Below are positions 24,713 through 33,969 of a DNA stretch of 64,000 nt, in pieces. Source of the stretch: Bacillus_BD oryzisoli. GTDB taxonomy: Bacteria > Bacillota > Bacilli > Bacillales > Cytobacillaceae. Below the pieces are notes generated by a model. It ran no database searches and had not been told where the DNA came from. It saw only the letters and a program-made list of their open reading frames with translations. Made by a program: the position numbers and the translations under genes. The stretch covers positions 3,134,001-3,198,000 of the forward strand of contig NZ_CP137640.1 in assembly GCF_036670025.1 (NCBI RefSeq), in the 5' to 3' direction. Each line of letters begins with the position of its first letter. Positions within the stretch are counted from its first letter, which is position 1.

Positions 24713-26587
24713 TTATTTTTGTATTTCAAGCCACTTATCTTCCAAAACAAGTAATGCTTTTAATGATAAAAGTAATTGGAATCTTCTTTCGGGGTCACGG
24801 AAATCACTTCCTAATAGTTTTATAATTTTATTGATTCGATATCGGAGTCCGCTGATTGAGATGGACAATTGCTCTGCTGTTTGTTCAAAATTCCCGCCAT
24901 TCGTCAGAAACGTATACAATGTCTCGATTAACTCCGCTTTACCCTGATCAAGATCTTTATATAAATCACCTAATGTACATTCAGCAAGGTTTCGGATTGC
25001 TGCTTTATTTTCATCATTAACCAAGACACCAAGAATCCCTAATTCATAAAAGAATGTAACAGGTGTATCCTTTGTAGAAAGCTTTACCGCTGTATATGCT
25101 TCATTAAAGGCTCCCTTTACTTCATCTAACACTCGATCATGTTTGGAACTAACTCCCGCAAACCATAACATTCCACGCAGTCTTTTCCTTAAATAGGACA
25201 TAAACGGATAGATGACGTGCTCAATGCTTTTCTCTCCTAATTGTTTAATGGGTACAAGTAACAATAAGCTGTCCGTTTTTTCGCCGATTAAGATATGAAT
25301 CCCTTTATCAGACATATATTTGGTAACCGATTCAAAGATTTCATTATGTAAGCCGGGATGGAGTTTATAATGTTTATTCGGCACGATATATTTAAGGTGA
25401 ATCGCATGATATCCACCTGTAAAATCCAAATCGATAAACAATGCCTTACTCATAATCGCCTGTTCTGTATGATATTTTCCATTCATGATTTCTTCAAAGA
25501 AATATCCTTTCATACGCTCCGTCGATTCCAATTTTACTTTTTCATTTAATAGGATAACAGAGCATACAGTTGATACCCTATTGATCATCATTGAATCAAT
25601 TTCATAGTTACTCTTATATTCTTTATATAAAAATGAACAATAGCCAACAATTTTTTCCTGTAGATAAATAGGAGATACCAGTCTGGTAAAATTCGAATGT
25701 TGCATTTTTGCAATGGTTTGAATGGGTGCTTCTGTTTGGATAATAGAAAAAAAATCCTTTTTAAGCGGCTCGTATTCCTCTTTTGTCATTCCCTTTACTA
25801 ACACAACCTGTTGATATATATCCTCAACCACAACAGGCACAAGGATTTGCTTTTCAACGATTTCCAGCATTTCTTTCATATTTATGCCTTTCGCAACACT
25901 ATCTGTCAGCTTCTGCTCCAATTGCATCACCATTGATAGATTATTTTTCTCATGGAGAAGCTTTTCATACGTTTGCTCAAGCTCTTTTAAGATCAGGAGT
26001 TCCCTATTATCGAGAAACTCTTGATAAGCATTATCTTCCCAATCAGAAACTAAGCGACCTTCCCATACACAATAGGGTGCCCCCTCTCCTTTGCATTGAT
26101 GTTCTTTAAAAAATACTTGTTTACCTAAAATATAGGAGATAGCCCCGCTTGCATAGCCCATAAGTGTATAACAAATCGGATGATCGGATATACCCATATG
26201 TTGAATATATTGTTCAGCTTCAAATGAATCTTCCCAAATTCCTTTGAACCTAAAGGTTGTCACTTCCTCAGCTTCTATTGTTAGTTCTTTTTCCTGAATT
26301 GTTGATTTTACGTAGCCTTTTAAAGAGCGAAGGGCGATGTAATGATCAATTTTTTCTGTGATACTCATAGATGAATTTTTCATAACCTCTGTTGCATCAT
26401 TGATGCCTATATTCTCGCCGTGTTTGAAAAAAAAGGTTTTCATACGGTGTAAACCAATATGTTCAACTAAATCTCGTTGTAAAATTCCAAATGAGCTGCT
26501 TGGAAGTAGTAAATGTCTTTCATCATTCACATATAGGAGATCATTTTTTTGATTGATATTTAAAGTAGGTCGATTCATATCCAACAT
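24713..26587 (-). CDS. transcriptional regulator with XylR-N/V4R sensor and PucR-type HTH
   Basis: The 624-residue protein has an N-terminal XylR_N-like region (about 10-110), a V4R ligand-binding domain with the signature HQCKGEGAPYCVWEGR (about 170), a coiled-coil linker, a GAF-like section, a GGDEF-like CdaR middle and a C-terminal PucR helix-turn-helix reading ETLYTFLTNGGNFEQTAEQL followed by SISGLRYRINKI. V4R binds small hydrophobic or aromatic ligands in XylR/DmpR/PoxR; here the sigma-54 AAA+ domain is replaced by a PucR output, so ordinary sigma-A control is expected. It lies just downstream of the beta-oxidation operon and is its best candidate regulator. The first ATG is used; spacing to AAAGGGG is short, so an ATG or TTG one to three codons inside is possible. 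Confidence 0.88.
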   Translation of the reverse strand: MLDMNRPTLNINQKNDLLYVNDERHLLLPSSSFGILQRDLVEHIGLHRMKTFFFKHGENIGINDATEVMKNSSMSITEKIDHYIALRSLKGYVKSTIQEKELTIEAEEVTTFRFKGIWEDSFEAEQYIQHMGISDHPICYTLMGYASGAISYILGKQVFFKEHQCKGEGAPYCVWEGRLVSDWEDNAYQEFLDNRELLILKELEQTYEKLLHEKNNLSMVMQLEQKLTDSVAKGINMKEMLEIVEKQILVPVVVEDIYQQVVLVKGMTKEEYEPLKKDFFSIIQTEAPIQTIAKMQHSNFTRLVSPIYLQEKIVGYCSFLYKEYKSNYEIDSMMINRVSTVCSVILLNEKVKLESTERMKGYFFEEIMNGKYHTEQAIMSKALFIDLDFTGGYHAIHLKYIVPNKHYKLHPGLHNEIFESVTKYMSDKGIHILIGEKTDSLLLLVPIKQLGEKSIEHVIYPFMSYLRKRLRGMLWFAGVSSKHDRVLDEVKGAFNEAYTAVKLSTKDTPVTFFYELGILGVLVNDENKAAIRNLAECTLGDLYKDLDQGKAELIETLYTFLTNGGNFEQTAEQLSISISGLRYRINKIIKLLGSDFRDPERRFQLLLSLKALLVLEDKWLEIQK

Positions 26588-26692
26588 TAACCCCTTTACT
26601 AAAAAAGAATCGTTTGATATTTCTAATAATAGTATTCTTATCCCAATTAATAAAGAGATTTGAGGTTCATTCTTATTTTAATCCAATTTAAA

Positions 26693-26737
26693 TAGGGTCA
26701 ATCCTCTGCTAATGCCTGCAGTGAGAAATTGACCCTA
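26693..26737 (-). terminator. hairpin between the CoA-transferase and regulator genes
   Basis: TAGGGTCAAT (26693-26702) and ATTGACCCTA (26728-26737) form a perfect 10-bp stem, followed on the - strand by TTTAAATT. It ends the operon nine bases after the CoA-transferase stop. Confidence 0.75.
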
Positions 26738-26745
26738 CTAATCTA

Positions 26746-28053
26746 TTAAAGCATATAAAAGTTCTTCTTTGGAAGGAATCCCCGTTTGATGGCCTCAAAC
26801 GTAAGCTGCTCTCTAAACTTTGGATGAGCAATATTAATCAATGCTTCTGTCCGACCCTGCACGGTTTTCCCTCGCAGCTCGGCCTTGCCGAATTCGGTTA
26901 CCACAATATCCACATCATTTTTCGACGTGCTAACAACGGCTCCTTCAGAAAGCTTTGGAACAATTTTCGAAATCGTATCATTCTTTGCTGTTGAATAGAG
27001 GCAGATAATTCCGCGGCCGTTTTCAGTCATACGAACCCCTTTTGCGAAATCTGCCTGACCGCCGGTGGAAGAATAATATTTTCCAGCAACAACCTCAGAA
27101 TTACACTGACCAAGGAAATCGACCTCAACAGTAGAATTCACAGAGACTAGGTTATCAAGCTGCGCAATATTACGAAGATCATTACTTACCTGACATGGCA
27201 GCATAAAAATATCCTCATTATTGTTCATGAAATCATATAATCGTCTTGATCCAAGGGCAAAAGTTGCCGTTGTTTTCCCTTTGTAGATTTTTTTATTGGC
27301 ATTGGTGATCACGCCTTTTTCATATAAATCTACTACTTTATCAGGAAGCATCTCTGTATAAATCCCTAAATCACGGTGGTCCTTTAAATACTCCATTACC
27401 GCATTGGGCATAGATCCAAAACCTATTTGCAGCGTATCACCATTTCGTATTAAGTCTGCAATCGTCTGACCGATTTTCGTATCCTTATCGTTCAAAATCG
27501 GCTCAGGTAGCAAAGGCAAATCAAAATCATTTTCGATCAGTGCCGTAACCTGGCTGATATGGATGCGGTTCTGCTCGCCAAAGGTACGGGGCATCTTTTG
27601 ATTGACTTCAAGAATAATTGTTTTTGCATCCTGTAGCAGATCCCCAACATAGCTGACACTTGTTCCAAGCGAAAAATAGCCTTCATCATCCATTGAAGAT
27701 ACGGCTGCCATAATTACTGGGCTTTCCGATGCATGTTTTAGTAATGCCGGTATATCGGAAAAGTGATTAGGCAGTAAATCACTGATTCCTTCACTAAATG
27801 CCATTCGATCGTGACCGCTTAAGAAAATAGACACTTGCTTTAATACTTCCGGGGCTGCCTCTAAGAGCGGATACCCAGGAAGCATTCGGTAAATTGAGTT
27901 CCCCTGAAGCTTTTGATTGGTCGGCAGAGCTGCTAATAAAGCAGGAGGTTCTCCAGGATTAATTGGAAAAACAATAACCTCCCCTGGTTCAACAAAACGA
28001 ACGGCTTCTTCTGCCGTAGTAATCTTTGATTGATATAACGTTATTAAACTCAT
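26746..28053 (-). CDS. acetyl-CoA hydrolase/transferase family CoA-transferase
   Basis: The 435-residue enzyme has the two-domain family I CoA-transferase layout: an N-terminal half with EPGEVIVFPINPGEPPALL and a C-terminal half with LQIGFGSMPNAVMEYL, the catalytic-Glu region NSTVEVDFLGQCNSE, and the CoA-binding STGGQADFAKG. Similar enzymes move CoA between acetyl- or butyryl-CoA and acids such as 4-hydroxybutyrate, succinate or propionate. As the last gene of a beta-oxidation operon it probably activates a short-chain acid with acetyl-CoA. GGGGAGG precedes the ATG. Confidence 0.88.
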   Translation of the reverse strand: MSLITLYQSKITTAEEAVRFVEPGEVIVFPINPGEPPALLAALPTNQKLQGNSIYRMLPGYPLLEAAPEVLKQVSIFLSGHDRMAFSEGISDLLPNHFSDIPALLKHASESPVIMAAVSSMDDEGYFSLGTSVSYVGDLLQDAKTIILEVNQKMPRTFGEQNRIHISQVTALIENDFDLPLLPEPILNDKDTKIGQTIADLIRNGDTLQIGFGSMPNAVMEYLKDHRDLGIYTEMLPDKVVDLYEKGVITNANKKIYKGKTTATFALGSRRLYDFMNNNEDIFMLPCQVSNDLRNIAQLDNLVSVNSTVEVDFLGQCNSEVVAGKYYSSTGGQADFAKGVRMTENGRGIICLYSTAKNDTISKIVPKLSEGAVVSTSKNDVDIVVTEFGKAELRGKTVQGRTEALINIAHPKFREQLTFEAIKRGFLPKKNFYML

Positions 28054-28111
28054 ATAAGCCTCCCCTAATGGTCTAAACTTTTACGAAACTATAAGTCTAA
28101 CAAACTTCTTA

Positions 28112-28894
28112 TTATTCCCCGCTAAAAACAGCCTGCCGTTTTTCTAAAAAGGCAGTCATTCCTACTGTCTGGTCTTTTGTCGAGAAAAGGGCACCAAATA
28201 ACTCTACTTCCAAGGATAATGCTCGTTCAAGATCAAGGTTTAAGCCTTCATTAACCGCTTTTTTCGTGAAGCTGACGCCAAGTGGTGCTTTCGAGGCAAT
28301 CATTTGCGCCATTCTTTTTGCTTCCTCGAGTACTTCGGATGAATCAACCACCCGGTTTACGAGGCCAATTTCATTTGCGCGTTCAGCATTGATCATCTCA
28401 CCTGTAAATAATAATTCCTTTGCTCTTCCCGCTCCAACAAGACGCGCTAATCGTTGTGAGCCGCCAAATCCTGTCATAATTCCAAGCCCTACTTCGGGCT
28501 GACCAAATTTTACTTTGTTCCCAGCAATGCGAATGTCACATGCCATGGCCAGTTCACAGCCGCCTCCAAGAGCAAAGCCATTTACGGCGGCAATAACAGG
28601 TTTAGTCAAATTTTCAAGCTTGGAAAAGATCTTATTTCCTAAACTAGAAAACTCACGGGCTTCCAGCACATCTTTATTTTGCATTTCCGCAATATCTGCT
28701 CCTGCAACAAACGCCTTTTCACCGGCACCCGTTACAATAACAGCACGAACTGCGGTATCTGCCGCAATGATATCAACTGCGTCAGATAATTCTTTCAGTA
28801 CCTCTGTATTAAGTGCGTTTAAAAACTTGGGTCGATTAATTGTTATAATCGCAATATTTTCTTCTACTACATAGTTAATCGAGTTAAAATCCAT
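28112..28894 (-). CDS. enoyl-CoA hydratase (crotonase family)
   Basis: From ATG 28894 the product is 260 residues. It has the crotonase signatures INRPKFLNALN, VTGAGEKAFVAGADIAEM (oxyanion-hole Ala-Gly-Ala-Asp), GFALGGGCELAMACDIRIAG with its second oxyanion Gly and first catalytic Glu, and FGQPEVGLGIMTGFGGSQRL with the second Glu. It hydrates trans-2-enoyl-CoA to (S)-3-hydroxyacyl-CoA. The longer frame would overlap the upstream dehydrogenase and has a poorer ribosome site. Position between 3-hydroxyacyl-CoA dehydrogenase and CoA-transferase genes matches a short-chain (C4) pathway. Confidence 0.93.
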   Translation of the reverse strand: MDFNSINYVVEENIAIITINRPKFLNALNTEVLKELSDAVDIIAADTAVRAVIVTGAGEKAFVAGADIAEMQNKDVLEAREFSSLGNKIFSKLENLTKPVIAAVNGFALGGGCELAMACDIRIAGNKVKFGQPEVGLGIMTGFGGSQRLARLVGAGRAKELLFTGEMINAERANEIGLVNRVVDSSEVLEEAKRMAQMIASKAPLGVSFTKKAVNEGLNLDLERALSLEVELFGALFSTKDQTVGMTAFLEKRQAVFSGE

Positions 28895-28910
28895 AATCGT
28901 TTTATCTCCC

Positions 28911-29762
28911 TTAGTTATAGACATAGAATCCACGTCCTGTCTTCACACCAAGCCAGCCAGCTTCCACATATTTTCTTAAAAGCGGGCATGGGCGGTATTT
29001 TGGATCTCCAAATCCTTCATACAGAACCTCCATAATTGCTAAGCAGGTATCTAAGCCAATATAATCAGCAAGGGTAATCGGTCCCATTGGGTGATTAGCC
29101 CCAAGTTTCATGACTTCGTCAATGCCTTCAGGCGAAGCAATTCCTTCATATACGGCATATATCGCCTCATTTATCATTGGAATTAAAATGCGATTCACGG
29201 CAAAACCAGGAAAATCTTTAATAGCGACAGGCACTTTTTTCATTTCCTTTGCCAAATCCTCAATAATTGAAAATGTTTCATCAGAGGTTGCTAATCCTCT
29301 ATTTACTTCAACAAGTTTCATGACCGGCACGGGATTGAAGAAATGCATGCCAATCACTTTTTCAGGACGATTAGTAACGGCTGCAATTTCAGTAATCGGT
29401 AATGAAGATGTATTGGATGCTAAAATGGCGTTTTCAGGTGCCACTTCATCCAGCTTACGGAAAATGCCAAGCTTAATCTCTTTATTTTCAGTAGCAGCTT
29501 CAATCACCAATTGCACATCCTTAGCGTCCTCAAGCTCCGTTGAAATGGTAATTCTTGAAAGGAGCGCTGCTTTTTCTTCTTCGGTTCTCCGGCCTTTTTG
29601 GATTTCACGGTCCAATTGTTTCGAGATTTTTGCGATTCCTTTCTCAACATATTCTTTTTTGATGTCATTCATCACTACCTGGTAGCCAGTTTGCGCCAAT
29701 ACTTGGGAAATTCCACTGCCCATTTGGCCTGAACCTACTACCATAACCTTTTCAATTTTCAT
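28911..29762 (-). CDS. 3-hydroxybutyryl-CoA dehydrogenase
   Basis: From ATG 29762, with GGAGG eight bases upstream, this 283-residue enzyme has the NAD-binding VVGSGQMGSGISQVLAQTG, SNTSSLPITEIA and the catalytic His in GMHFFNPVPVMKLVEV. The C-terminal domain includes GFAVNRILIPMINEAI and ends ADYIGLDTCLAIMEVL. It is the stand-alone Hbd/MmgB class (about 280 residues) and oxidises 3-hydroxybutyryl-CoA to acetoacetyl-CoA. It is followed by the crotonase gene 16 bp later. No thiolase gene is present in this operon to finish the cycle. Confidence 0.94.
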   Translation of the reverse strand: MKIEKVMVVGSGQMGSGISQVLAQTGYQVVMNDIKKEYVEKGIAKISKQLDREIQKGRRTEEEKAALLSRITISTELEDAKDVQLVIEAATENKEIKLGIFRKLDEVAPENAILASNTSSLPITEIAAVTNRPEKVIGMHFFNPVPVMKLVEVNRGLATSDETFSIIEDLAKEMKKVPVAIKDFPGFAVNRILIPMINEAIYAVYEGIASPEGIDEVMKLGANHPMGPITLADYIGLDTCLAIMEVLYEGFGDPKYRPCPLLRKYVEAGWLGVKTGRGFYVYN

Positions 29763-29915
29763 TTTGCTTTCCTCCAATATTTGAACACCTGTTCTGTTGA
29801 AATACTATTTAGAATAATAAGAATTTTAGAAGGCCAATACACCTAAGTTTTTTGACACTATTAGGAGCAGCCAATCCTGCATTTTTAAGATTGACTACAC
29901 CTAAAGATAACATGT

Positions 29916-31997
29916 TTAAAGTGATTTTTCTAAAATTTCTACTACATCAAATGTTTGGACCTTTTCATCCACTTCTTTTGCCTTTGTTCCATCACTGATC
30001 ATCGTTAAACAATAAGGACAGCCGCTGGCAATAATCGTCGGGTTTTTTTCAAGAAGCTGCTCTGTCCTAGCAAGATTGATACGTGTTCCTGTATCTTCTT
30101 CCATCCACATTCGTCCGCCGCCGGCCCCGCAGCACATGGCGTTTTCCCTGTTTCTTTCTGCTTCTTGAAGTTTGACACCTGGAATAGCCTTTAAAATATC
30201 ACGAGGAGCATCAAACACATTATTGTAGCGTCCTAAATAACAGGAATCATGGAATGTAATCGTTTCATCTACAACATTCTTTGGTACTAATTTTCCTTGA
30301 TTTATTAATGTTGAGAGTAATTCTGTATGATGGAACACTTCTGCTTCAAGACCGAATTCAGGATACTCGTTTTTCATTGTGTTAAAGGCATGAGGATCCA
30401 TCGTTACGATTTTATGCACATTATACTTTTTAAAGGTTTCAATATTGGCATTTGCCAGCTCCTGGAATAAAAATTCATTCCCAATTCGTCGCGGCGTATC
30501 ACCGGAATTCTTTTCCTCGTTTCCAAGAATGGCAAATTTTACACCAGCCTGATTCAGCACGCGCACGAATGCCTGCGTCAGCTTTTGACTTCGATTATCA
30601 TAGGAACCCATTGAGCCGACAAAGAAAAGATACTCAAACTCTTCTCCTGCTTTCTTCAGCTCCTTTACTGTTGGGACGGTCACATCTTCCACTGCATCAC
30701 GCCAGTTGGCTCGTTCCTTGCGGTTCATTCCCCAAGGATTACCCTGCCGCTCAATATTCGTAATCGCACGCTGGGCATCACTATTCATGTTTCCTTCTGT
30801 TAGAACAAGGTAGCGGCGGAGGTCGATAATTTTATCCACATGCTCATTCGCTACCGGACATTGATCCTCACAGTTGCGGCACGTTGTACAGGCCCAAATT
30901 TCTTCTTCTGTAATGACATCACCAATTAAACGAACACTTTCCATTGTGGCAGCCACTTCCCCTGCACCACTTTCAGCCGCTAAGGCTAGCTGGTTGGCTC
31001 TTGTGTTTTTAAACGCAAAGGCAGGAGCCCATGGCTGTCTCGATGTAACGGCAGCTCCTTTTTCTGTTAAATGGTCCCTCATTTTTACAATCAAGTCCAT
31101 TGGCGATAACGTTTTTCCTGTACCTGAAGCCGGGCACATATTTGTACATCGACCGCATTCTGCACATGCGTACAAATCTATCAACTGCTGCTGTGTAAAA
31201 TCCTCAATTTTACCGACTCCAAATTCTTCTGCCGTCTCATCTTCAAAATCAATCTTCCTTAATTTTCCTACAGGGCCGCTCTTTTTAAAGAAGATATTAA
31301 CCATCGCAAATAATTCATGAAATTGCTTTGACTGCGGGACAAACACGAGGAATGTAAAGACAGTCAGCATATGAATCCACCAAAATATGTAGAACAGTAC
31401 CGTTCCAGCATCTGTTCCAATACCGGAAAACAGCAGTGCAATTGAACCAGAAAATGGTGCATAAACGAGAACCGGTTCATGATTTAACATAACTGCTTCA
31501 AATCCCAATGTAAGCAGAATGGATGATGTAAGGGTACATAAGGCAATATAAACAAAAGCTGCTTTGTCATTACGTTTCCATTGCAAGCGCTTTAACTTTT
31601 CACCGTAACGGCGGTAAAAGGCATAGACGACAGCCAAGAGCATAAGGAACGTAGCCCACTCCTGCAAAAGACTAAAATATTTATGTGCTTCACCAAAAGG
31701 AAATTCATAACCTTTGATAAATCCTTTTATAATTAGTTCAATAAGACCGACTTGGATGATAAAAAAGGTATAAAATAATACCAAATGCATCAATCCGCTC
31801 TTCTTGTCTTTGAATAATTTGGACTGGCCGAAGCCGTTGGTTACTACGAGATTCAATCTTTCTTTCAAGTTTGGTTCAAACTCTGCTTTTTTACCAAGCT
31901 TGATAAACAAATACCTTGTGTATACTAGATTGACAAACAAATAGACTGCATATCCAGCCACGGCTAGGAAAGCAAGTAAATTCAGTAATGATAACAT
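29916..31997 (-). CDS. fadF: FadF-like membrane iron-sulfur electron-transfer protein
   Basis: This 693-residue protein has several N-terminal membrane helices (about 5-25, 70-90, 110-130, 150-170, 195-215), then two 4Fe-4S sites (CAECGRCTNMCP about 275-286 and CTTCRNCEDQCP about 370-381). Two CCG cysteine-rich domains (HDSCYLGRYN and CCGAGGGRMWMEE) follow. This architecture matches Bacillus FadF (YwjF), a functional substitute for ETF:quinone oxidoreductase, taking electrons from ETF into the quinone pool during fatty acid oxidation. It is encoded right after etfB-etfA. GGGGGATAAACG precedes the ATG. The symbol follows the B. subtilis family. Confidence 0.92.
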   Translation of the reverse strand: MLSLLNLLAFLAVAGYAVYLFVNLVYTRYLFIKLGKKAEFEPNLKERLNLVVTNGFGQSKLFKDKKSGLMHLVLFYTFFIIQVGLIELIIKGFIKGYEFPFGEAHKYFSLLQEWATFLMLLAVVYAFYRRYGEKLKRLQWKRNDKAAFVYIALCTLTSSILLTLGFEAVMLNHEPVLVYAPFSGSIALLFSGIGTDAGTVLFYIFWWIHMLTVFTFLVFVPQSKQFHELFAMVNIFFKKSGPVGKLRKIDFEDETAEEFGVGKIEDFTQQQLIDLYACAECGRCTNMCPASGTGKTLSPMDLIVKMRDHLTEKGAAVTSRQPWAPAFAFKNTRANQLALAAESGAGEVAATMESVRLIGDVITEEEIWACTTCRNCEDQCPVANEHVDKIIDLRRYLVLTEGNMNSDAQRAITNIERQGNPWGMNRKERANWRDAVEDVTVPTVKELKKAGEEFEYLFFVGSMGSYDNRSQKLTQAFVRVLNQAGVKFAILGNEEKNSGDTPRRIGNEFLFQELANANIETFKKYNVHKIVTMDPHAFNTMKNEYPEFGLEAEVFHHTELLSTLINQGKLVPKNVVDETITFHDSCYLGRYNNVFDAPRDILKAIPGVKLQEAERNRENAMCCGAGGGRMWMEEDTGTRINLARTEQLLEKNPTIIASGCPYCLTMISDGTKAKEVDEKVQTFDVVEILEKSL

Positions 31998-32059
31998 CGT
32001 TTATCCCCCATAGTTGAAATAAACGGGAGGAGATGAATTCCTCCCATTGAAAATTGCCT

Positions 32060-33031
32060 TTAGTTAACTGCAATACTCTTAAACTCTTCAACTAATAACG
32101 GCACTACTTCAAATAAATCACCGACAATTCCATAATCAGCGATGCTGAAAATATTCGCTTCAGGGTCTTTGTTTATCGCAACAATCACTTTTGAGTTAGA
32201 CATACCGGCAATGTGTTGGATTGCACCTGATATTCCACACGCAATATAAAGGTCCGGTGTCACAACTTTTCCTGTTTGACCAATCTGCATTGAATAATCA
32301 CAGAAGTCGGCATCACAAGCACCGCGTGATGCCCCGACTGCACCGCCTAATGCATCCGCCAGCTCCTGTAAAACTTTAAACCCATCTTTACTTTTGACAC
32401 CGCGTCCGCCGGAAACGATAATTTTTGCTTCTGAAAGGTCGACTCCACTCGTCGTTTTACGAACAACCTCTTTAATAATCGTTCTTAGGTTTTTGATTTC
32501 GAGATCAACCATAGTCACTTCACCTATGCGTGATTCTTCTTTTTCCAATGGTTCGATATTATTTGGTCTGATCGTGGCAAAAATTAACCCGTCTGTTACT
32601 AGTTTTTTCTCAAATGCTTTCCCAGAGTATATAGGTCGAGTAAAAACAACATCATCTCCGGTTACATCAAGACTGACCGCATCTGAAATTAACCCTGATT
32701 TAAGTTTTGCCGCAATCCGTGGTGATAGATCCTTTCCGATCGATGTATGACCGAGAATCAATCCTTCTGGCTTTTCCACTTCTACTACCTGCATGATAGC
32801 CTGTGTATAACCATCAGGTGTATAGGCATGTAAATCACTGTGTTCAGAAACTAATACACGATCTGCCCCATAATGAATCATTCTATTAGCAAGACTTGCG
32901 GCATTTGCACCTAATAATATTCCAACCACTTCTCCTCCATTTGCCACTTGCTTTGCTGCTGCAATGGCTTCAAAGGAAACATTACGTAACTCACCTTGAC
33001 GTATTTCACCTAACACTAATACTTTTGCCAT
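32060..33031 (-). CDS. etfA: electron transfer flavoprotein alpha subunit
   Basis: The 323-residue product has the N-terminal Rossmann-like domain MAKVLVLGEIRQGEL and the C-terminal FAD-binding domain with VSGGRGVKSKDGF, GASRGACDADF, QIGQTGKVVTPDLYIACGIS and AIQHIAGMSNSKVIVAIN. It accepts electrons from acyl-CoA dehydrogenases as a heterodimer with EtfB. The gene follows etfB by 60 bp and precedes fadF by 62 bp. GGGAGGG precedes the ATG. All family landmarks are intact. Confidence 0.96.
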   Translation of the reverse strand: MAKVLVLGEIRQGELRNVSFEAIAAAKQVANGGEVVGILLGANAASLANRMIHYGADRVLVSEHSDLHAYTPDGYTQAIMQVVEVEKPEGLILGHTSIGKDLSPRIAAKLKSGLISDAVSLDVTGDDVVFTRPIYSGKAFEKKLVTDGLIFATIRPNNIEPLEKEESRIGEVTMVDLEIKNLRTIIKEVVRKTTSGVDLSEAKIIVSGGRGVKSKDGFKVLQELADALGGAVGASRGACDADFCDYSMQIGQTGKVVTPDLYIACGISGAIQHIAGMSNSKVIVAINKDPEANIFSIADYGIVGDLFEVVPLLVEEFKSIAVN

Positions 33032-33091
33032 ATTGGTCCCTCCCCTAGTTGAACATGTTTTTTCTCCGGTTCATCATTTACTTTGTAATAT

Positions 33092-33862
33092 TTAAATTAC
33101 TTTTGCTTCTGTTTTTAATAAGGTGGCAAGCTCTTTCACTTGTTGTGTAATCTCTCCTGCAAGAACCTTGCCGGCTGCTTTTGCCTCTGGTAAGAATATC
33201 TCGATCGTTTTGGTTTTTGCTTCAACGTCGTCTTCATCGATATCTAAATCATCCAGGTCTAGCTCTTCAAGCGGCTTTTTCTTCGCCTTCATAATGCCTG
33301 GTAATGATGGGTAACGCGGTTCATTCAAGCCTTGCTGGCAGGTTACGAGTAACGGCAGCTGTGTTTCGATGATTTCAATATCCCCCTCGACATCTCGTTC
33401 AATCGTTGCCTTAGTTCCTTCAACGCTTAACTTTGTAATCGTCGTAACAGCTGTTATACCTAGCTCCTCTGCAAGTCTCGGCCCTACTTGTCCCGAACTG
33501 CCATCGACAGTAACATTTCCAGCAAGAATGATATCCACTTCTTTATCTTTGAAAAAAGCACTTAGAATGGAGGCAGTTGAGAATGCATCTCCTCCTTCAA
33601 CGTCTTCATCATTGATTAGAATGGCTTTATCCGCTCCCATTGCTAATGCGGTCCGAAGTTCTTTTTGGAATTCTTCGTCACCGACCGTAACAACCGTCAC
33701 TTCACCGCCATGTTCTTCCTTTAATACCAAAGCCTCTTCAATGGCATATTCATCATAAGGGTTTATGATAAAAGTCGCACCATCCTCACTAACTTGTCCA
33801 GCTTTGATCACGACTTTTTCTTCTGTATCAAAGGTGCGTTTCATTATTACATAAATATTCAT
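33092..33862 (-). CDS. etfB: electron transfer flavoprotein beta subunit
   Basis: From ATG 33862 (GGAGG seven bases upstream) the protein is 256 residues. It contains MNIYVIMKRTFDTEEK, NPYDEYAIEEALVLKEE, VTVVTVGDEEFQKELRTALA, ILAGNVTVDGSSGQVGPRLA and the beta-subunit recognition region PLLVTCQQGLNEPRYPSLPG. The C-terminal tail is rich in Asp/Glu. It forms the ETF heterodimer with the EtfA encoded downstream and shuttles electrons from the acyl-CoA dehydrogenase encoded upstream to FadF. The longer frame adds 13 residues without a ribosome site. Confidence 0.96.
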   Translation of the reverse strand: MNIYVIMKRTFDTEEKVVIKAGQVSEDGATFIINPYDEYAIEEALVLKEEHGGEVTVVTVGDEEFQKELRTALAMGADKAILINDEDVEGGDAFSTASILSAFFKDKEVDIILAGNVTVDGSSGQVGPRLAEELGITAVTTITKLSVEGTKATIERDVEGDIEIIETQLPLLVTCQQGLNEPRYPSLPGIMKAKKKPLEELDLDDLDIDEDDVEAKTKTIEIFLPEAKAAGKVLAGEITQQVKELATLLKTEAKVI

Positions 33863-33969
33863 CTGTATTCCTCCATTGTCATTGTTACGTCTTTTGGTCA
33901 TACGAACAGATTCATTTAGAGGGAAATGGCTTAGTCCTATACAACCGAAAGACGGATGTGGGCTTCTCT

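Noticed and set aside
29110..29685. A 191-codon open frame opposite the 3-hydroxybutyryl-CoA dehydrogenase gene
   Set aside because: Antisense shadow of a strongly conserved gene; no ribosome site or family motif.
30874..31320. A 148-codon frame opposite fadF
   Set aside because: Shadow frame; the Cys-rich Fe-S motifs are on the other strand.
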